Notes: generated by a model not told the origin, from the letters alone. Positions 53,914 through 61,940 are shown, numbered from the stretch's first letter. The stretch: DNA of 64,000 nucleotides from Candidatus Gastranaerophilales bacterium (GCA_944325735.1 CALVBI010000003.1:1-64000), one strand, 5' to 3'. Translations and numbers: made by a program.

Positions 53914-54648
53914 ATGCTAAACGTAAAAAAAATATCTGATATATCTTTTGGACAGCTAAAATTTCACAAAAACGGAGACAGATTAGTTTTTGATGACTTC
54001 ACATGCAAAGACTCTAATAACGAAGATTGCTTTGTAAAATCAGAAAAAGATAAATTAGATAATTTCAAAGAAACAGTTAAAATATATCAAACAAAAGATA
54101 CAAAACAACATGTTGCTGAAAACAAAAATCACTTTTACAATGAAATAAAACTAATTTATGATGATTATATGGAAACATTCGTTCCATCTCATTACAAAAA
54201 AGGTTATGGATCAATAATGCATCTTTGCAACATAATGGAACTCATAGAAAATAATTATGATGAAATAATATTTTCATCTTTTAGAAAAGCTATATATTTT
54301 CATTCAAAATTAAAATTTGAACCAAAAATAAAAAAATTAGAAGATATAAAAAAACACCTACAAAAAGATATTTTAGATAAAGATCTTCCTGATGATATGC
54401 AACCATTTAAAGAAAAAGCTTTAAGGATTATTCAAAATGTAAATTCCCCACAAGAAAATTTAATAAAATCAGGAAATACTCTTATAAATGATTTCATACA
54501 AACAGTAATAAAAAAAGACCTAGATAGAGACAAATATGGATTATTTGAAGGGATAATAATGCACCTTACAAAAGAAAAAATCCTTAATAATAAAGATTTT
54601 TATAACAAATTATTCAAAAATTTCCACATTGACTATCTAATAAAATAA
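53914..54648 (+). CDS. Unknown protein with GNAT-like acetyltransferase segment
   Basis: 244 residues. The N-terminal ISFGQLKFHKNGDRLVF has the F-x-G-x-L-x-F motif seen at 33138. At about residues 90-130, HYKKGYGSIMHLCNIMELIE followed by EIIFSSFRKAIYFHSKLKFE fits the acetyl-CoA loop and the last helix-strand of GNAT enzymes (R/Q-x-x-G-x-G/A and FY.KlGF). The rest is helical and lysine-rich with no known domain. No signal peptide, no ribosome site; a promoter is not clear. Enzymatic function is tentative. Convergent with the matrixin gene, two bases apart. Confidence 0.65.
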   Translation: MLNVKKISDISFGQLKFHKNGDRLVFDDFTCKDSNNEDCFVKSEKDKLDNFKETVKIYQTKDTKQHVAENKNHFYNEIKLIYDDYMETFVPSHYKKGYGSIMHLCNIMELIENNYDEIIFSSFRKAIYFHSKLKFEPKIKKLEDIKKHLQKDILDKDLPDDMQPFKEKALRIIQNVNSPQENLIKSGNTLINDFIQTVIKKDLDRDKYGLFEGIIMHLTKEKILNNKDFYNKLFKNFHIDYLIK

Positions 54649-54649
54649 A

Positions 54650-55429
54650 TTATTTTTGAGGTCTGTTAGTAAAAAACTTTTTCATATCCTCTGAGATTTG
54701 AATATTTTGCAATGCCATATGATATTTCCTTAAATTTGCAATAGCTTCTTGTTCCTCTAGCAAATCTCTTTTAGGCATTTTTATAGAAGCTTTTACTTTT
54801 TCAAATTCAGTTGGAGTCTTACGGTTAATAAATTTTGCAATAATTTCATCAATATTGCTTCCTCCAATCCCATACTTTGATGCAACTTCTGCAGTATCAG
54901 CTCCTTGAGGTAAAGTATATAACCAATTTACTGTAAGACTATCTCCCTCAGAAATACTATTAATTCCTCTTTGGTGAGGTGTATACATAATATCTGCAGG
55001 ATTATGACTATGCCCTAGCCCTATCGCATGCCCAATTTCATGCAAAATAGTATGATATACTTCATTTTCGTCCATGTAATCAGCATGCACTAAGCCCTCA
55101 GTTAATCCTATCGCAACTTCAGCGCCATATAATCTGTTTGAACCGTCAAAATTGAAATAACAATGACCTAAAGCCTTTCTTTCAACTCTTTTCCAATCAA
55201 CATTAACATTAGATTCTAACAGAGTATTTACAACTTGAAAAGCAACTTTTCCCCTTGTTGCTTGCTGCCACTCATTCAAAGCTCTGATAACCATTTCTCT
55301 ATATTTATATTCCTGCCCCTGCTTTGAATAAAATTTCATAGGCGCAATATAAACTTTTAAAGGCATAAAAGTCCATCGCATTATCCTACCATTTTTTAAA
55401 GATTCAGCAACATAAGTGTATTTTTTCAT
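54650..55429 (-). CDS. Matrixin-type zinc metalloprotease (M10-like)
   Basis: 259 residues. The metzincin zinc site HEIGHAIGLGHSH (residues about 129-141; HExxHxxGxxH) and Met-turn ADIMYTP follow in order. Upstream, IRALNEWQQATRGKVAFQVV and GAEVAIGLTEGLV fit the M10 N-terminal subdomain. No signal peptide or prodomain Cys-switch is visible at the N-terminus (MKKYTYVAESLKNGRIMRW), so export route or cytosolic role is unclear. The gene is leaderless: TATAAT, six bases, ATG, with TTGGTT 17 bases further up. Helical C-terminal tail from about 185. Confidence 0.88.
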   Translation of the reverse strand: MKKYTYVAESLKNGRIMRWTFMPLKVYIAPMKFYSKQGQEYKYREMVIRALNEWQQATRGKVAFQVVNTLLESNVNVDWKRVERKALGHCYFNFDGSNRLYGAEVAIGLTEGLVHADYMDENEVYHTILHEIGHAIGLGHSHNPADIMYTPHQRGINSISEGDSLTVNWLYTLPQGADTAEVASKYGIGGSNIDEIIAKFINRKTPTEFEKVKASIKMPKRDLLEEQEAIANLRKYHMALQNIQISEDMKKFFTNRPQK

Positions 55430-55435
55430 ATTTTT

Positions 55436-55464
55436 ATTATATAATAAATTGCGGTAAAAACCAA
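55436..55464 (-). promoter_or_regulatory. Promoter of the matrixin gene, leaderless geometry
   Basis: Minus strand: TTGGTT (55464-55459), 17-base spacer, TATAAT (55441-55436), six bases, ATG. Confidence 0.7.
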
Positions 55465-55524
55465 TTGTGTTACAATGGATATTACAGAGTTTTATAATTT
55501 ATACAGACTTAGGAGAGAAAACTT

Positions 55525-55860
55525 ATGAACATTATGCAAATGATGAAACAAGCTCAAGGCTTGCAAAAAAAATTAAAAGACACTCAAGAAGAACTTGCTA
55601 ATCTTGAAATCACAGGAGAAGCTGCTAATGGTGCTGTAAAAGTAATTTGTGACGGTCAAGGCAGATTCAAATCAATTAAACTTTCTGCAGAAGCTATCAA
55701 TCCAGAAAATCCATCAGCTATTGATTCTGATACAGTAGAAATGCTTGAAGATATTATTTCTTCTGCTATCAAACAAGCTAGTGATAAAGCTGGTAAAACT
55801 ATGGAAGAAAAAATGAAAGCTGTAACAGGCGGAATCAACATTCCAGGGTTAAACTTCTAA
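55525..55860 (+). CDS. ybaB: Nucleoid-associated protein YbaB/EbfC
   Basis: 111 residues, DNA-binding dimer. NIMQMMKQAQGLQKKLKDTQ, ITGEAANGAVKVICDGQGRF, EMLEDIISSAIKQASDKAG and MKAVTGGINIPG follow the family consensus. AGGAGA lies eight bases before the ATG. The stop overlaps the recR start by one base, the standard ybaB-recR pair. Confidence 0.97.
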   Translation: MNIMQMMKQAQGLQKKLKDTQEELANLEITGEAANGAVKVICDGQGRFKSIKLSAEAINPENPSAIDSDTVEMLEDIISSAIKQASDKAGKTMEEKMKAVTGGINIPGLNF

Positions 55861-56456
55861 TGATTTATCCAAAATCAATAGCATCTTTGATAGAGCATTT
55901 TCAGAAATTCCCTTCAGTAGGGCCAAAATCTGCTCAACGTATGGCATTTTACTTATTAAGAATGCCAAAATCTGAAGTGGAAAAATTTGCTCAAAGCATG
56001 ATTGAAGCAAAAGAAAACACAAAAACTTGTGAAATTTGTTTCAACCTATCATCAACAAGTCCTTGTGAAATCTGTCAATCAACACTCAGAGATAAATCTA
56101 CAATATGTGTTGTTGCAGAAACAAAGGACTTGATAGCTATTGAAAAAACAAATGAATATAAAGGCTTGTACCATGTACTTCAAGGACTAATTTCTCCTAT
56201 GGACGGAATTGGTGCAGATGATATAAGAATAAAAGAGCTATTAAATCGACTTACTGATGAAAAAGTAAAAGAAGTTATTTTAGCTCTCAGCCCATCTGTA
56301 GAAGGAGAAGCTACAAGCCTTTATTTAAATAAACTAATCAAACCTTTTGGTGTCAAAATCTCTCGCATTGCATTCGGTCTACCTGTTGGAGCTGATTTAG
56401 AATACGCTGATGAAATAACTATCGCTAAAGCTATTGAAGGCAGACGTGAACTTTAA
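55860..56456 (+). CDS. recR: Recombination protein RecR
   Basis: Part of the RecFOR gap-repair pathway. Helix-hairpin-helix LIEHFQKFPSVGPKSAQRMA, C4 zinc finger CEICFNLSSTSPCEICQ (about 57-73), Toprim domain with ICVVAETKDLIAIEKT, GLYHVLQGLISPMDGIGADD and VILALSPSVEGEATSLYL. 198 residues, normal. Translationally coupled to ybaB; its stop overlaps that of the convergent pseudopilin 3 by four bases. Confidence 0.97.
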   Translation: MIYPKSIASLIEHFQKFPSVGPKSAQRMAFYLLRMPKSEVEKFAQSMIEAKENTKTCEICFNLSSTSPCEICQSTLRDKSTICVVAETKDLIAIEKTNEYKGLYHVLQGLISPMDGIGADDIRIKELLNRLTDEKVKEVILALSPSVEGEATSLYLNKLIKPFGVKISRIAFGLPVGADLEYADEITIAKAIEGRREL

Positions 56457-57129
56457 AAACGTAATGGGTAATCTTTATTAATTTTCCACCCATCATAAAT
56501 TATTAAAGCAGTACAAAAATTTCGATAACTTGGATTTTCATTTCCACATAAACCTAAAACAAAATTTCGATTATTACTAAACCCTCCATAAGGAGTTAAT
56601 CCTTTTTTTGAAAAATGAAATGTAAAATATTTTGTACCAGTGCACTTAGCTTGTTCACTAGACGCTTTCATACAAAAATCAATATCCTTTGCATAAGGAT
56701 AAAAATAAACATCAAAACTAGTAATAATATCTGCAGATGAAAACCTCATTCCAAAAGCACTGCCATCTGAAAATTTTGCCCAGACAATATAATCATATTT
56801 ATTCCTAACAACAGATATTGTATTTAAATATTTTGCCAAATATCTATTAAACCATTCTTCTGCGCCTGTCAAAGTAGATAAATCGAGATCTTCCCAATTC
56901 TCAATTTCTCCATTATCATTCTCCGATAAAATTATTGCTTGATTAAATGTTGTATAAAACTTTTTTAAACGAGTTTCAACGACCCGCTTTTTATGATTAT
57001 AAATAAAACTTGGTAGTGTTAATGCTGCAACGACTCCAATTATACCCAAAGTTATAAGTACTTCCGCAAGTGTAAACGCGAGAGTAGAGCCTAAATTACG
57101 CCCCCCCCCCGATTTTCTAATCTTTTCAT
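56453..57129 (-). CDS. Type IV pilin-like protein 3, interrupted by poly-G tract (frame off)
   Basis: Third gene of the family: FTLAEVLITLGIIGVVAALTLP follows a short leader. The real start is ATG 57129 with AGGAG six bases before it (AAAGGAGCGGATTATGAAAA). It reads MKRLENRGGGVI and stops after the G10 tract (57110-57101). With G11 or G8 it gives a 225-residue pilin, MKRLENRGGGRNLGSTLA-FTLAEV in outline. A longer open frame back to 57172 exists, but it reads through the -10 box and the ribosome site and is not a credible start. The C-terminus GLCGNENPSYRNFCTALII and YDGWKINKDYP matches pseudopilin 1. Cleavage would follow Ala. Confidence 0.8.
57101..57110 (-). repeat. G10 homopolymer in pseudopilin 3
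   Basis: Ten G on the coding strand, codons 7-10 of the leader; same length and frame effect as the tracts at 13270 and 20079. Confidence 0.9.
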
Positions 57130-57154
57130 AATCCGCTCCTTTCTCTTTTTTTTC

Positions 57155-57182
57155 ATTATAACAAATTTCCACAATTTTTCAA
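57155..57182 (-). promoter_or_regulatory. Promoter of pseudopilin 3
   Basis: Minus strand: TTGAAA (57182-57177), 16-base spacer, TATAAT (57160-57155), then a leader with AAAGGAG and the ATG at 57129. It lies downstream of the alternative start at 57172, arguing against that start. Confidence 0.6.
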
Positions 57183-57207
57183 GAATAATTGTTACCAAGA
57201 TATATAA

Positions 57208-57236
57208 TTGCTTTTAACATAAAATTACGATAAAAT
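57208..57236 (+). promoter_or_regulatory. Promoter of the ABC ATPase gene, leaderless geometry
   Basis: TTGCTT (57208-57213), 17-base spacer, TAAAAT (57231-57236), six T, then ATG. Same hexamers and spacing as at 16576-16604. Confidence 0.78.
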
Positions 57237-57242
57237 TTTTTT

Positions 57243-58199
57243 ATGCAAGATAAATCTTTAGCACAAATTAATAATTTAGTTGTAGAATATACCACTAACA
57301 AAGGCATTCTTGGCGGAAAGAAAATAATTCACGCAGTAAATGGAGTTTCGTTAGACATACATAAAGGAGAAATTCTCGCAATTGCAGGAGAATCAGGCTG
57401 TGGAAAATCGACACTAGCAAAAGCTATTCTAAAATTAGAACCAGCAAAATCAGGCGAAATATTATTTAATGACAAAAATATACTATCTCTAAACAAAAAG
57501 GAACTTAAAGATTTTAGAAAACACGCACAAATGGTCTTTCAAAACCCATATGCAAGTCTGAATCCTAAAATGAAGATTATTGATATCTTAAAAGAACCTC
57601 TTGAAATTAATACTGATTATTCAAAAGAAAAAATTTTGGAAATTGTTAAAGAGAAAATTAAACTAGTAGGATTAGACGAAAATTGTCTTGATTTGTACCC
57701 TCATGAATTTTCTGGAGGTCAAAGACAAAGAATTGCAATAGCCAGAGCACTTGTTCTTAATCCGGAATTTATACTTGCAGATGAACCTGTGAGTGCACTT
57801 GATGTTAGTATTCAAGCTCAAGTTATAAATCTTTTAAAAGAATTAAAAGAGAAATATAATTTAACAATAATTTTAATTACACATGACATGAGTGTTATTG
57901 AATATTTAGCAGATCGTGTTGCAATAATGTACTTAGGAGAAATTGTAGAAATTGCTCAAACTGAAGAAATATTCAAAAATCCACTTCATCCTTATACAAA
58001 AGCCCTGCTTAGCTCTGTTCCACAAATCAACAAAACAGATAAAAAAATAATCTTAAAAGGAGATCTGCCATCACCATCAAATCCTCCTGAAGGTTGTAAA
58101 TTTCATACAAGATGTCCTTATGCTATGGAGAAATGTAAAACCTGCATACCAAAAGAAAGTGGGATTAGACATAAAGTCAGATGTTTTATATATGATTAA
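57243..58199 (+). CDS. Oligopeptide/dipeptide ABC transporter ATPase (OppF/DppF-like)
   Basis: 318 residues. Walker A GESGCGKST (about 50), Q-loop VFQNPYASLNPKM, signature HEFSGGQRQRIAIARAL, Walker B FILADEPVSALDVSIQ and H-loop LITHDMSVIEYLADR. The C-terminal oligo-HPY segment GDLPSPSNPPEGCKFHTRCP confirms the peptide-import subfamily. No permease, binding protein or second ATPase is next to it, so its partners are elsewhere. Predicted leaderless mRNA. Typical length. Confidence 0.93.
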   Translation: MQDKSLAQINNLVVEYTTNKGILGGKKIIHAVNGVSLDIHKGEILAIAGESGCGKSTLAKAILKLEPAKSGEILFNDKNILSLNKKELKDFRKHAQMVFQNPYASLNPKMKIIDILKEPLEINTDYSKEKILEIVKEKIKLVGLDENCLDLYPHEFSGGQRQRIAIARALVLNPEFILADEPVSALDVSIQAQVINLLKELKEKYNLTIILITHDMSVIEYLADRVAIMYLGEIVEIAQTEEIFKNPLHPYTKALLSSVPQINKTDKKIILKGDLPSPSNPPEGCKFHTRCPYAMEKCKTCIPKESGIRHKVRCFIYD

Positions 58200-58241
58200 C
58201 CCTCTTTAGCAATTTTTTATATTGAGGTGTTTTATGTTGGT

Positions 58242-58997
58242 ATGATTAAAGTTCTACAAACAGCAAAATTTCCTCTAGAAATTTGCAAAGGCACTTACGA
58301 AGAAAGAATTGCACTTGCAAAAGATCTTAACGAAAAATTTTTTAATAAAATAAGTCAAAAATTTAAGACTAATGAAATTACTTTTGATGTTTTTACAAAA
58401 ACATTAAAAAAGAATACTCCTGCAAAAATTCAAATCGAGGTAAATGAATATGGCACCAAAAAAGGCGGCTGTACCAGTTTTAAATTAAACAAAAACAAAA
58501 ATGGGATTGAAGGACTTTTAATGTTTTTTGAAACAAATTCCTATAATAAAGGAATACGACTATTAAACACTGATATAACCCTGCATGAAACTTTCCACTA
58601 TTTTAGTCACCTTGCAAACCCAAAACACACTGCAAGAGTATGCAAAATGTATGAAAAAGGTCTTTTGGATAAAACAGAAAAATTCTACAATGAAAATTTA
58701 TATACAAAAAAAGAGCTTAATATAAACAAATTAAAAGAAAATCTCAATCAATTTTTAAAAGATTTCACCATGCAAGATCAAATTGAATTCTTACAAAATA
58801 GCAGGTATAGAATGATTGAAGAATACAATGCTTTTGATGAAGGTTATAAATACCTTGATAAAATTCAAGATGAACATCCTAACTTGATATGTGAAAAAAT
58901 TTACGGAAGAGAAAAAGAAGAATACAATTTCCCCGAAAAAATTAAAATCGTAACTGATAAACTTAAAGAAGTTATTGATAAAAACAGAAAAAGTTAA
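58242..58997 (+). CDS. Zincin-like protein with HExxH motif
   Basis: About 251 residues. In the middle, TDITLHETFHYFSHLANPKH has HExxH (His about 114 and 118), and YRMIEEYNAFDEGYKYLDK further on offers a downstream Glu, as in gluzincins. The N-terminal part FPLEICKGTYEERIALAKDL and the Lys-rich helical remainder match no family known to me. No signal peptide. Start uncertain: ATG 58242 is taken; a GTG at 58227 is possible, and neither has a well-placed ribosome site. It follows the ABC ATPase by about 40 bases, probably in the same transcript. Protease activity is inference. Confidence 0.62.
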   Translation: MIKVLQTAKFPLEICKGTYEERIALAKDLNEKFFNKISQKFKTNEITFDVFTKTLKKNTPAKIQIEVNEYGTKKGGCTSFKLNKNKNGIEGLLMFFETNSYNKGIRLLNTDITLHETFHYFSHLANPKHTARVCKMYEKGLLDKTEKFYNENLYTKKELNINKLKENLNQFLKDFTMQDQIEFLQNSRYRMIEEYNAFDEGYKYLDKIQDEHPNLICEKIYGREKEEYNFPEKIKIVTDKLKEVIDKNRKS

Positions 58998-59008
58998 TTT
59001 GTTTATGC

Positions 59009-59014
59009 TAAAAT
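59009..59014 (+). promoter_or_regulatory. -10 box of smpB, leaderless geometry
   Basis: TAAAAT, six bases, ATG of smpB; no Shine-Dalgarno and a weak -35. Confidence 0.5.
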
Positions 59015-59020
59015 CCAAAT

Positions 59021-59473
59021 ATGGACAGAAAAATTGTTACAACAAACAGAAAAGCATTTCATGACTACAGTATTATTGAAAAATATGTAGCAGGAATTGT
59101 GCTGACCGGAACAGAAATTAAATCAATACGCAAAAATGCAATTAACTTAAAAGACAGCTTTTGCAAAATTGAAGACAATGAAATTTTTCTGTACAAATGT
59201 CACATTTCTCCATACGAACAAGGAAACAGATTTAATCACGAAGCAGAAAGAATAAGAAAACTTTTGCTTACAAAAAAAGAAATTCTAAAAATGCATACCA
59301 AAGTGAAACAAGACAATTATACAATTATTCCTCTTGAAGTCTTTTTATCACATGGATTTGCAAAAATAGAAATAGGTCTTGCTAAAGGTAAAAAATTACA
59401 CGATAAAAGAGATGATATAGCAAAAAAAGACCAAAAAAGAGAGATGGACAGAGCATCCAAAATCAGATACTAA
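59021..59473 (+). CDS. smpB: SsrA-binding protein SmpB
   Basis: Delivers tmRNA to stalled ribosomes. 150 residues; TTNRKAFHDYSIIEKYVAGI, VLTGTEIKSIRKNAINLKDS, the RNA-binding HISPYEQGNRFNHEAERIRK and the C-terminal GLAKGKKLHDKRDDIAKKDQ tail are canonical. The start has no ribosome site and follows a -10 box by six bases. The tmRNA gene (ssrA) was not found in this window. The formyltransferase gene follows after 15 bases. Confidence 0.97.
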   Translation: MDRKIVTTNRKAFHDYSIIEKYVAGIVLTGTEIKSIRKNAINLKDSFCKIEDNEIFLYKCHISPYEQGNRFNHEAERIRKLLLTKKEILKMHTKVKQDNYTIIPLEVFLSHGFAKIEIGLAKGKKLHDKRDDIAKKDQKREMDRASKIRY

Positions 59474-59488
59474 TTTGGAGATAAGAAT

Positions 59489-60463
59489 ATGAAGGTCGTT
59501 ATTTTAGGCAAAGGCGAAATGCTCGCAAACTTAATTGAGGGCACTCTTGATGCAAATTGTGAAATTGCTGGCATTTTTAGATATGAAAGAACAGTAATGC
59601 CTGAAATATTACTCGCCATAAAAGATTTTTTCAAAAGCTCACCAGAAGTAACTCTAATAAAACAAAATAAATTCAATGAAATCAAACTAAAATCAGCGAA
59701 TTCCGAAGAATTTAAAAAAGAAATTTTGAAATTAAATGCAGATGTCATTCTTGTTGGCACATGGCGTGAAAAATTAAAGAAAGAAATTATCGACTTGCCT
59801 GTAATAGCCTCTATAAATGTACATCCGTCATATTTACCTAAATATCGAGGTCCAAATCCTTATTTACAAACTATTTTACATAGAGAAAAAAAATCAGGTG
59901 TAACTTTTCACCTAATAGATGAAAAATTTGATAACGGAGCAATTCTTAAACAACAAGAAATAGATATCATGCCTGACGACACCTCAAAAGAACTTAAAGC
60001 AAGAACTGTCTATCAAGCAAGAAAGTTATGCACGACAATATTGAATGACTTAGATTCAGGCATAATAATCCCGGTTGCTCAAAACGAAAAAGAAGCAACT
60101 TATTTTCCAAACATTAAACCAGAGGATATGATACTCGATTTCAAAAAAGAAAATGCAGAAGAAATTCATGCCAGAATACGAGCATTCCACCCTTGGCTAC
60201 CTTGTTATGTAACAGTAAAAAATAAATATCTTATTCCAAACCCATACAAACTTAGAATATTAGATGAAGAACATACTACTAAAATTTTAAACAAAAATAA
60301 AATACAAAACCCAAAAGTTGGAGACATAATCAATACAAATTATAAATCCCGCTCTATCACAGTATTATGTAAAGATTGGAAATCAATAAAAATGGTCGGA
60401 GTTAATCTCTATGGATTTTTTAACCGACCATTCACAAGATTATTTCTTAAAAATCTGCTTTAG
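59489..60463 (+). CDS. Formyltransferase-family protein (Fmt-like)
   Basis: 324 residues. VVILGKGEMLANLIEGTLDA at the start, LNADVILVGTWREKLKKEII, the catalytic block INVHPSYLPKYRGPNPYLQT (Asn and His of the formyltransferase site), GVTFHLIDEKFDNGAILKQQ with the Asp, and a C-terminal OB-like domain (IRAFHPWLPCYVTVKNKYLI). It differs from standard Met-tRNA formyltransferase (SLLP.wRGaaP), so it may act on tRNA or on a sugar nucleotide. GGAGA precedes the ATG. It is likely cotranscribed with smpB; it overlaps the convergent hydG stop by four bases. Confidence 0.82.
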   Translation: MKVVILGKGEMLANLIEGTLDANCEIAGIFRYERTVMPEILLAIKDFFKSSPEVTLIKQNKFNEIKLKSANSEEFKKEILKLNADVILVGTWREKLKKEIIDLPVIASINVHPSYLPKYRGPNPYLQTILHREKKSGVTFHLIDEKFDNGAILKQQEIDIMPDDTSKELKARTVYQARKLCTTILNDLDSGIIIPVAQNEKEATYFPNIKPEDMILDFKKENAEEIHARIRAFHPWLPCYVTVKNKYLIPNPYKLRILDEEHTTKILNKNKIQNPKVGDIINTNYKSRSITVLCKDWKSIKMVGVNLYGFFNRPFTRLFLKNLL

Positions 60464-61881
60464 AAATTGTAATCCCTTCCGCCTTCTTCAATCTTTTTCA
60501 AATCTTCTGCAACTTTCAATTTAACACATTCAGGAGATTCTAAGATTCTTAATTCATTTTGGATTAAATCATTTCCAACTTTTTTAGTTTCTTCAGATGC
60601 ATAATCTTCTAAATACTCTTTTAAAGTTAAAATAGCATTCGGATGGCAGAAATTGTGGATTTGTTTTTCCTTACAAATTTCCATAAACCTGTCACCAGTT
60701 CTGCCGTTGCGGTAACAAGCAGTACAGAAACTAGGCAAATATCCAAGTTCCATTAGCCACTTTATAACTTCATCTAACGGACGTCTATCTGATACATCAA
60801 ACTGTGCAGATTCTTCTTTTTCTGGCATTGGATTAAAATATCCGCCAACACTTGTCTTTGAACCACCAGAAATTTGAGAAACACCAAGTTCAAGAACTCT
60901 TTTTCTACATTCAGCACTTTCTCTTGTAGATACAATCATGCCTGTATAAGGAACTGCAATTCTAATACAAGCAACAATTTTGGCAAAAGTATCATCATCA
61001 ATTCCATTATCAAATACATCAGGGTCAATATCATCAGCTCTACGAATTCTTGGAACGCTAATTGTATGAGGTCCAACACCATATACAGCTTCTAAATGCT
61101 CAGCATGCATTAATAACCCAGCAAATTCATAACGGTATAATTCAAGCCCGAACAAAACACCTAAACCAACATCATCAATACCACCTTGCATAGCTCTGTC
61201 CATAGCTTCTGTGTGGTATTTATAATTATGTTTAGGTCCTGTAGGATGGAGTTTTTCATAACTTTCTTTATGGTAAGTTTCTTGGAACAGAATATAAGTT
61301 CCAATACCTGCATCGTGTAATTTTTTATAATTTTCAACGGTTGTAGCTGCAATATTGACATTGACACGTCTTATAGAACCGTTTTTATGTTTAATTCCAT
61401 AAATTGTCTTAATAGACTCTAAAATATATTCCAAAGGGTTATTAACAGGATCTTCGCCGGCTTCTATCGCTAAACGCTTATGTCCCATATCTTGCAAAGC
61501 AATAACTTCATTTTTTATCTCCTCTTGAGTTAATTTTCTGCGAGGAATATGTTTGTTTTTCGCATGGTATGGGCAATAAACACAACCATTCACACAATAG
61601 TTAGATAAATAAAGAGGAGCAAACAAAACAATTCTGTTACCATAATATTCTTGTTTTATTTTTTTAGCCAATTCAAAAATTTCATTGTTTTTATCTTCAT
61701 TTTCACAAGCTAAAAGAACAGATGCTTCTCTATGAGATAAGCCTTTGCCTAATTTTGCTTTCTCTAAGATTTTATCAACTAATTCCAAATTATTTTTATT
61801 TTCATCAGCATATTTTAACGTATCAAGAATTTCTTCATGTGAAATAAACTCGTCTGCATCAAGTGACTTTGGATTATACAT
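60460..61881 (-). CDS. hydG: [FeFe]-hydrogenase maturase HydG (radical SAM)
   Basis: Cleaves tyrosine to give the CO and cyanide ligands of the H-cluster. 473 residues. Radical SAM motif in YLSNYCVNGCVYCPYHAKN (CxxxCxxC, about 92-99). ALQDMGHKRLAIEAGEDPVN, SKTSVGGYFNPM and the C-terminal auxiliary cluster SFCTACYRNGRTGDRFM (CxxC with a later Cys) are HydG-specific compared with ThiH. GGGGAG lies before the ATG. hydE is at 9263, about 50 kb away, so the maturation genes are scattered. Presence of both implies an [FeFe]-hydrogenase elsewhere. Confidence 0.95.
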   Translation of the reverse strand: MYNPKSLDADEFISHEEILDTLKYADENKNNLELVDKILEKAKLGKGLSHREASVLLACENEDKNNEIFELAKKIKQEYYGNRIVLFAPLYLSNYCVNGCVYCPYHAKNKHIPRRKLTQEEIKNEVIALQDMGHKRLAIEAGEDPVNNPLEYILESIKTIYGIKHKNGSIRRVNVNIAATTVENYKKLHDAGIGTYILFQETYHKESYEKLHPTGPKHNYKYHTEAMDRAMQGGIDDVGLGVLFGLELYRYEFAGLLMHAEHLEAVYGVGPHTISVPRIRRADDIDPDVFDNGIDDDTFAKIVACIRIAVPYTGMIVSTRESAECRKRVLELGVSQISGGSKTSVGGYFNPMPEKEESAQFDVSDRRPLDEVIKWLMELGYLPSFCTACYRNGRTGDRFMEICKEKQIHNFCHPNAILTLKEYLEDYASEETKKVGNDLIQNELRILESPECVKLKVAEDLKKIEEGGRDYNF

Positions 61882-61940
61882 ATTAATTTTCTCCCCTTAT
61901 CAAAAGCATGATACCCCTGTAAAACTTAAAAGTAAATAGG

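Noticed and set aside
55470-55492. Second HLR1-like site upstream of ybaB (GTTACAAT then ATTACAGA)
   Set aside because: The two repeats are spaced by four bases, not two, and the second has a mismatch, so it does not fit the consensus.
57129-57172. Pseudopilin 3 starting at 57172
   Set aside because: That start lies upstream of the promoter -10 box and reads through the ribosome site of the ATG at 57129, which resembles the other two loci.
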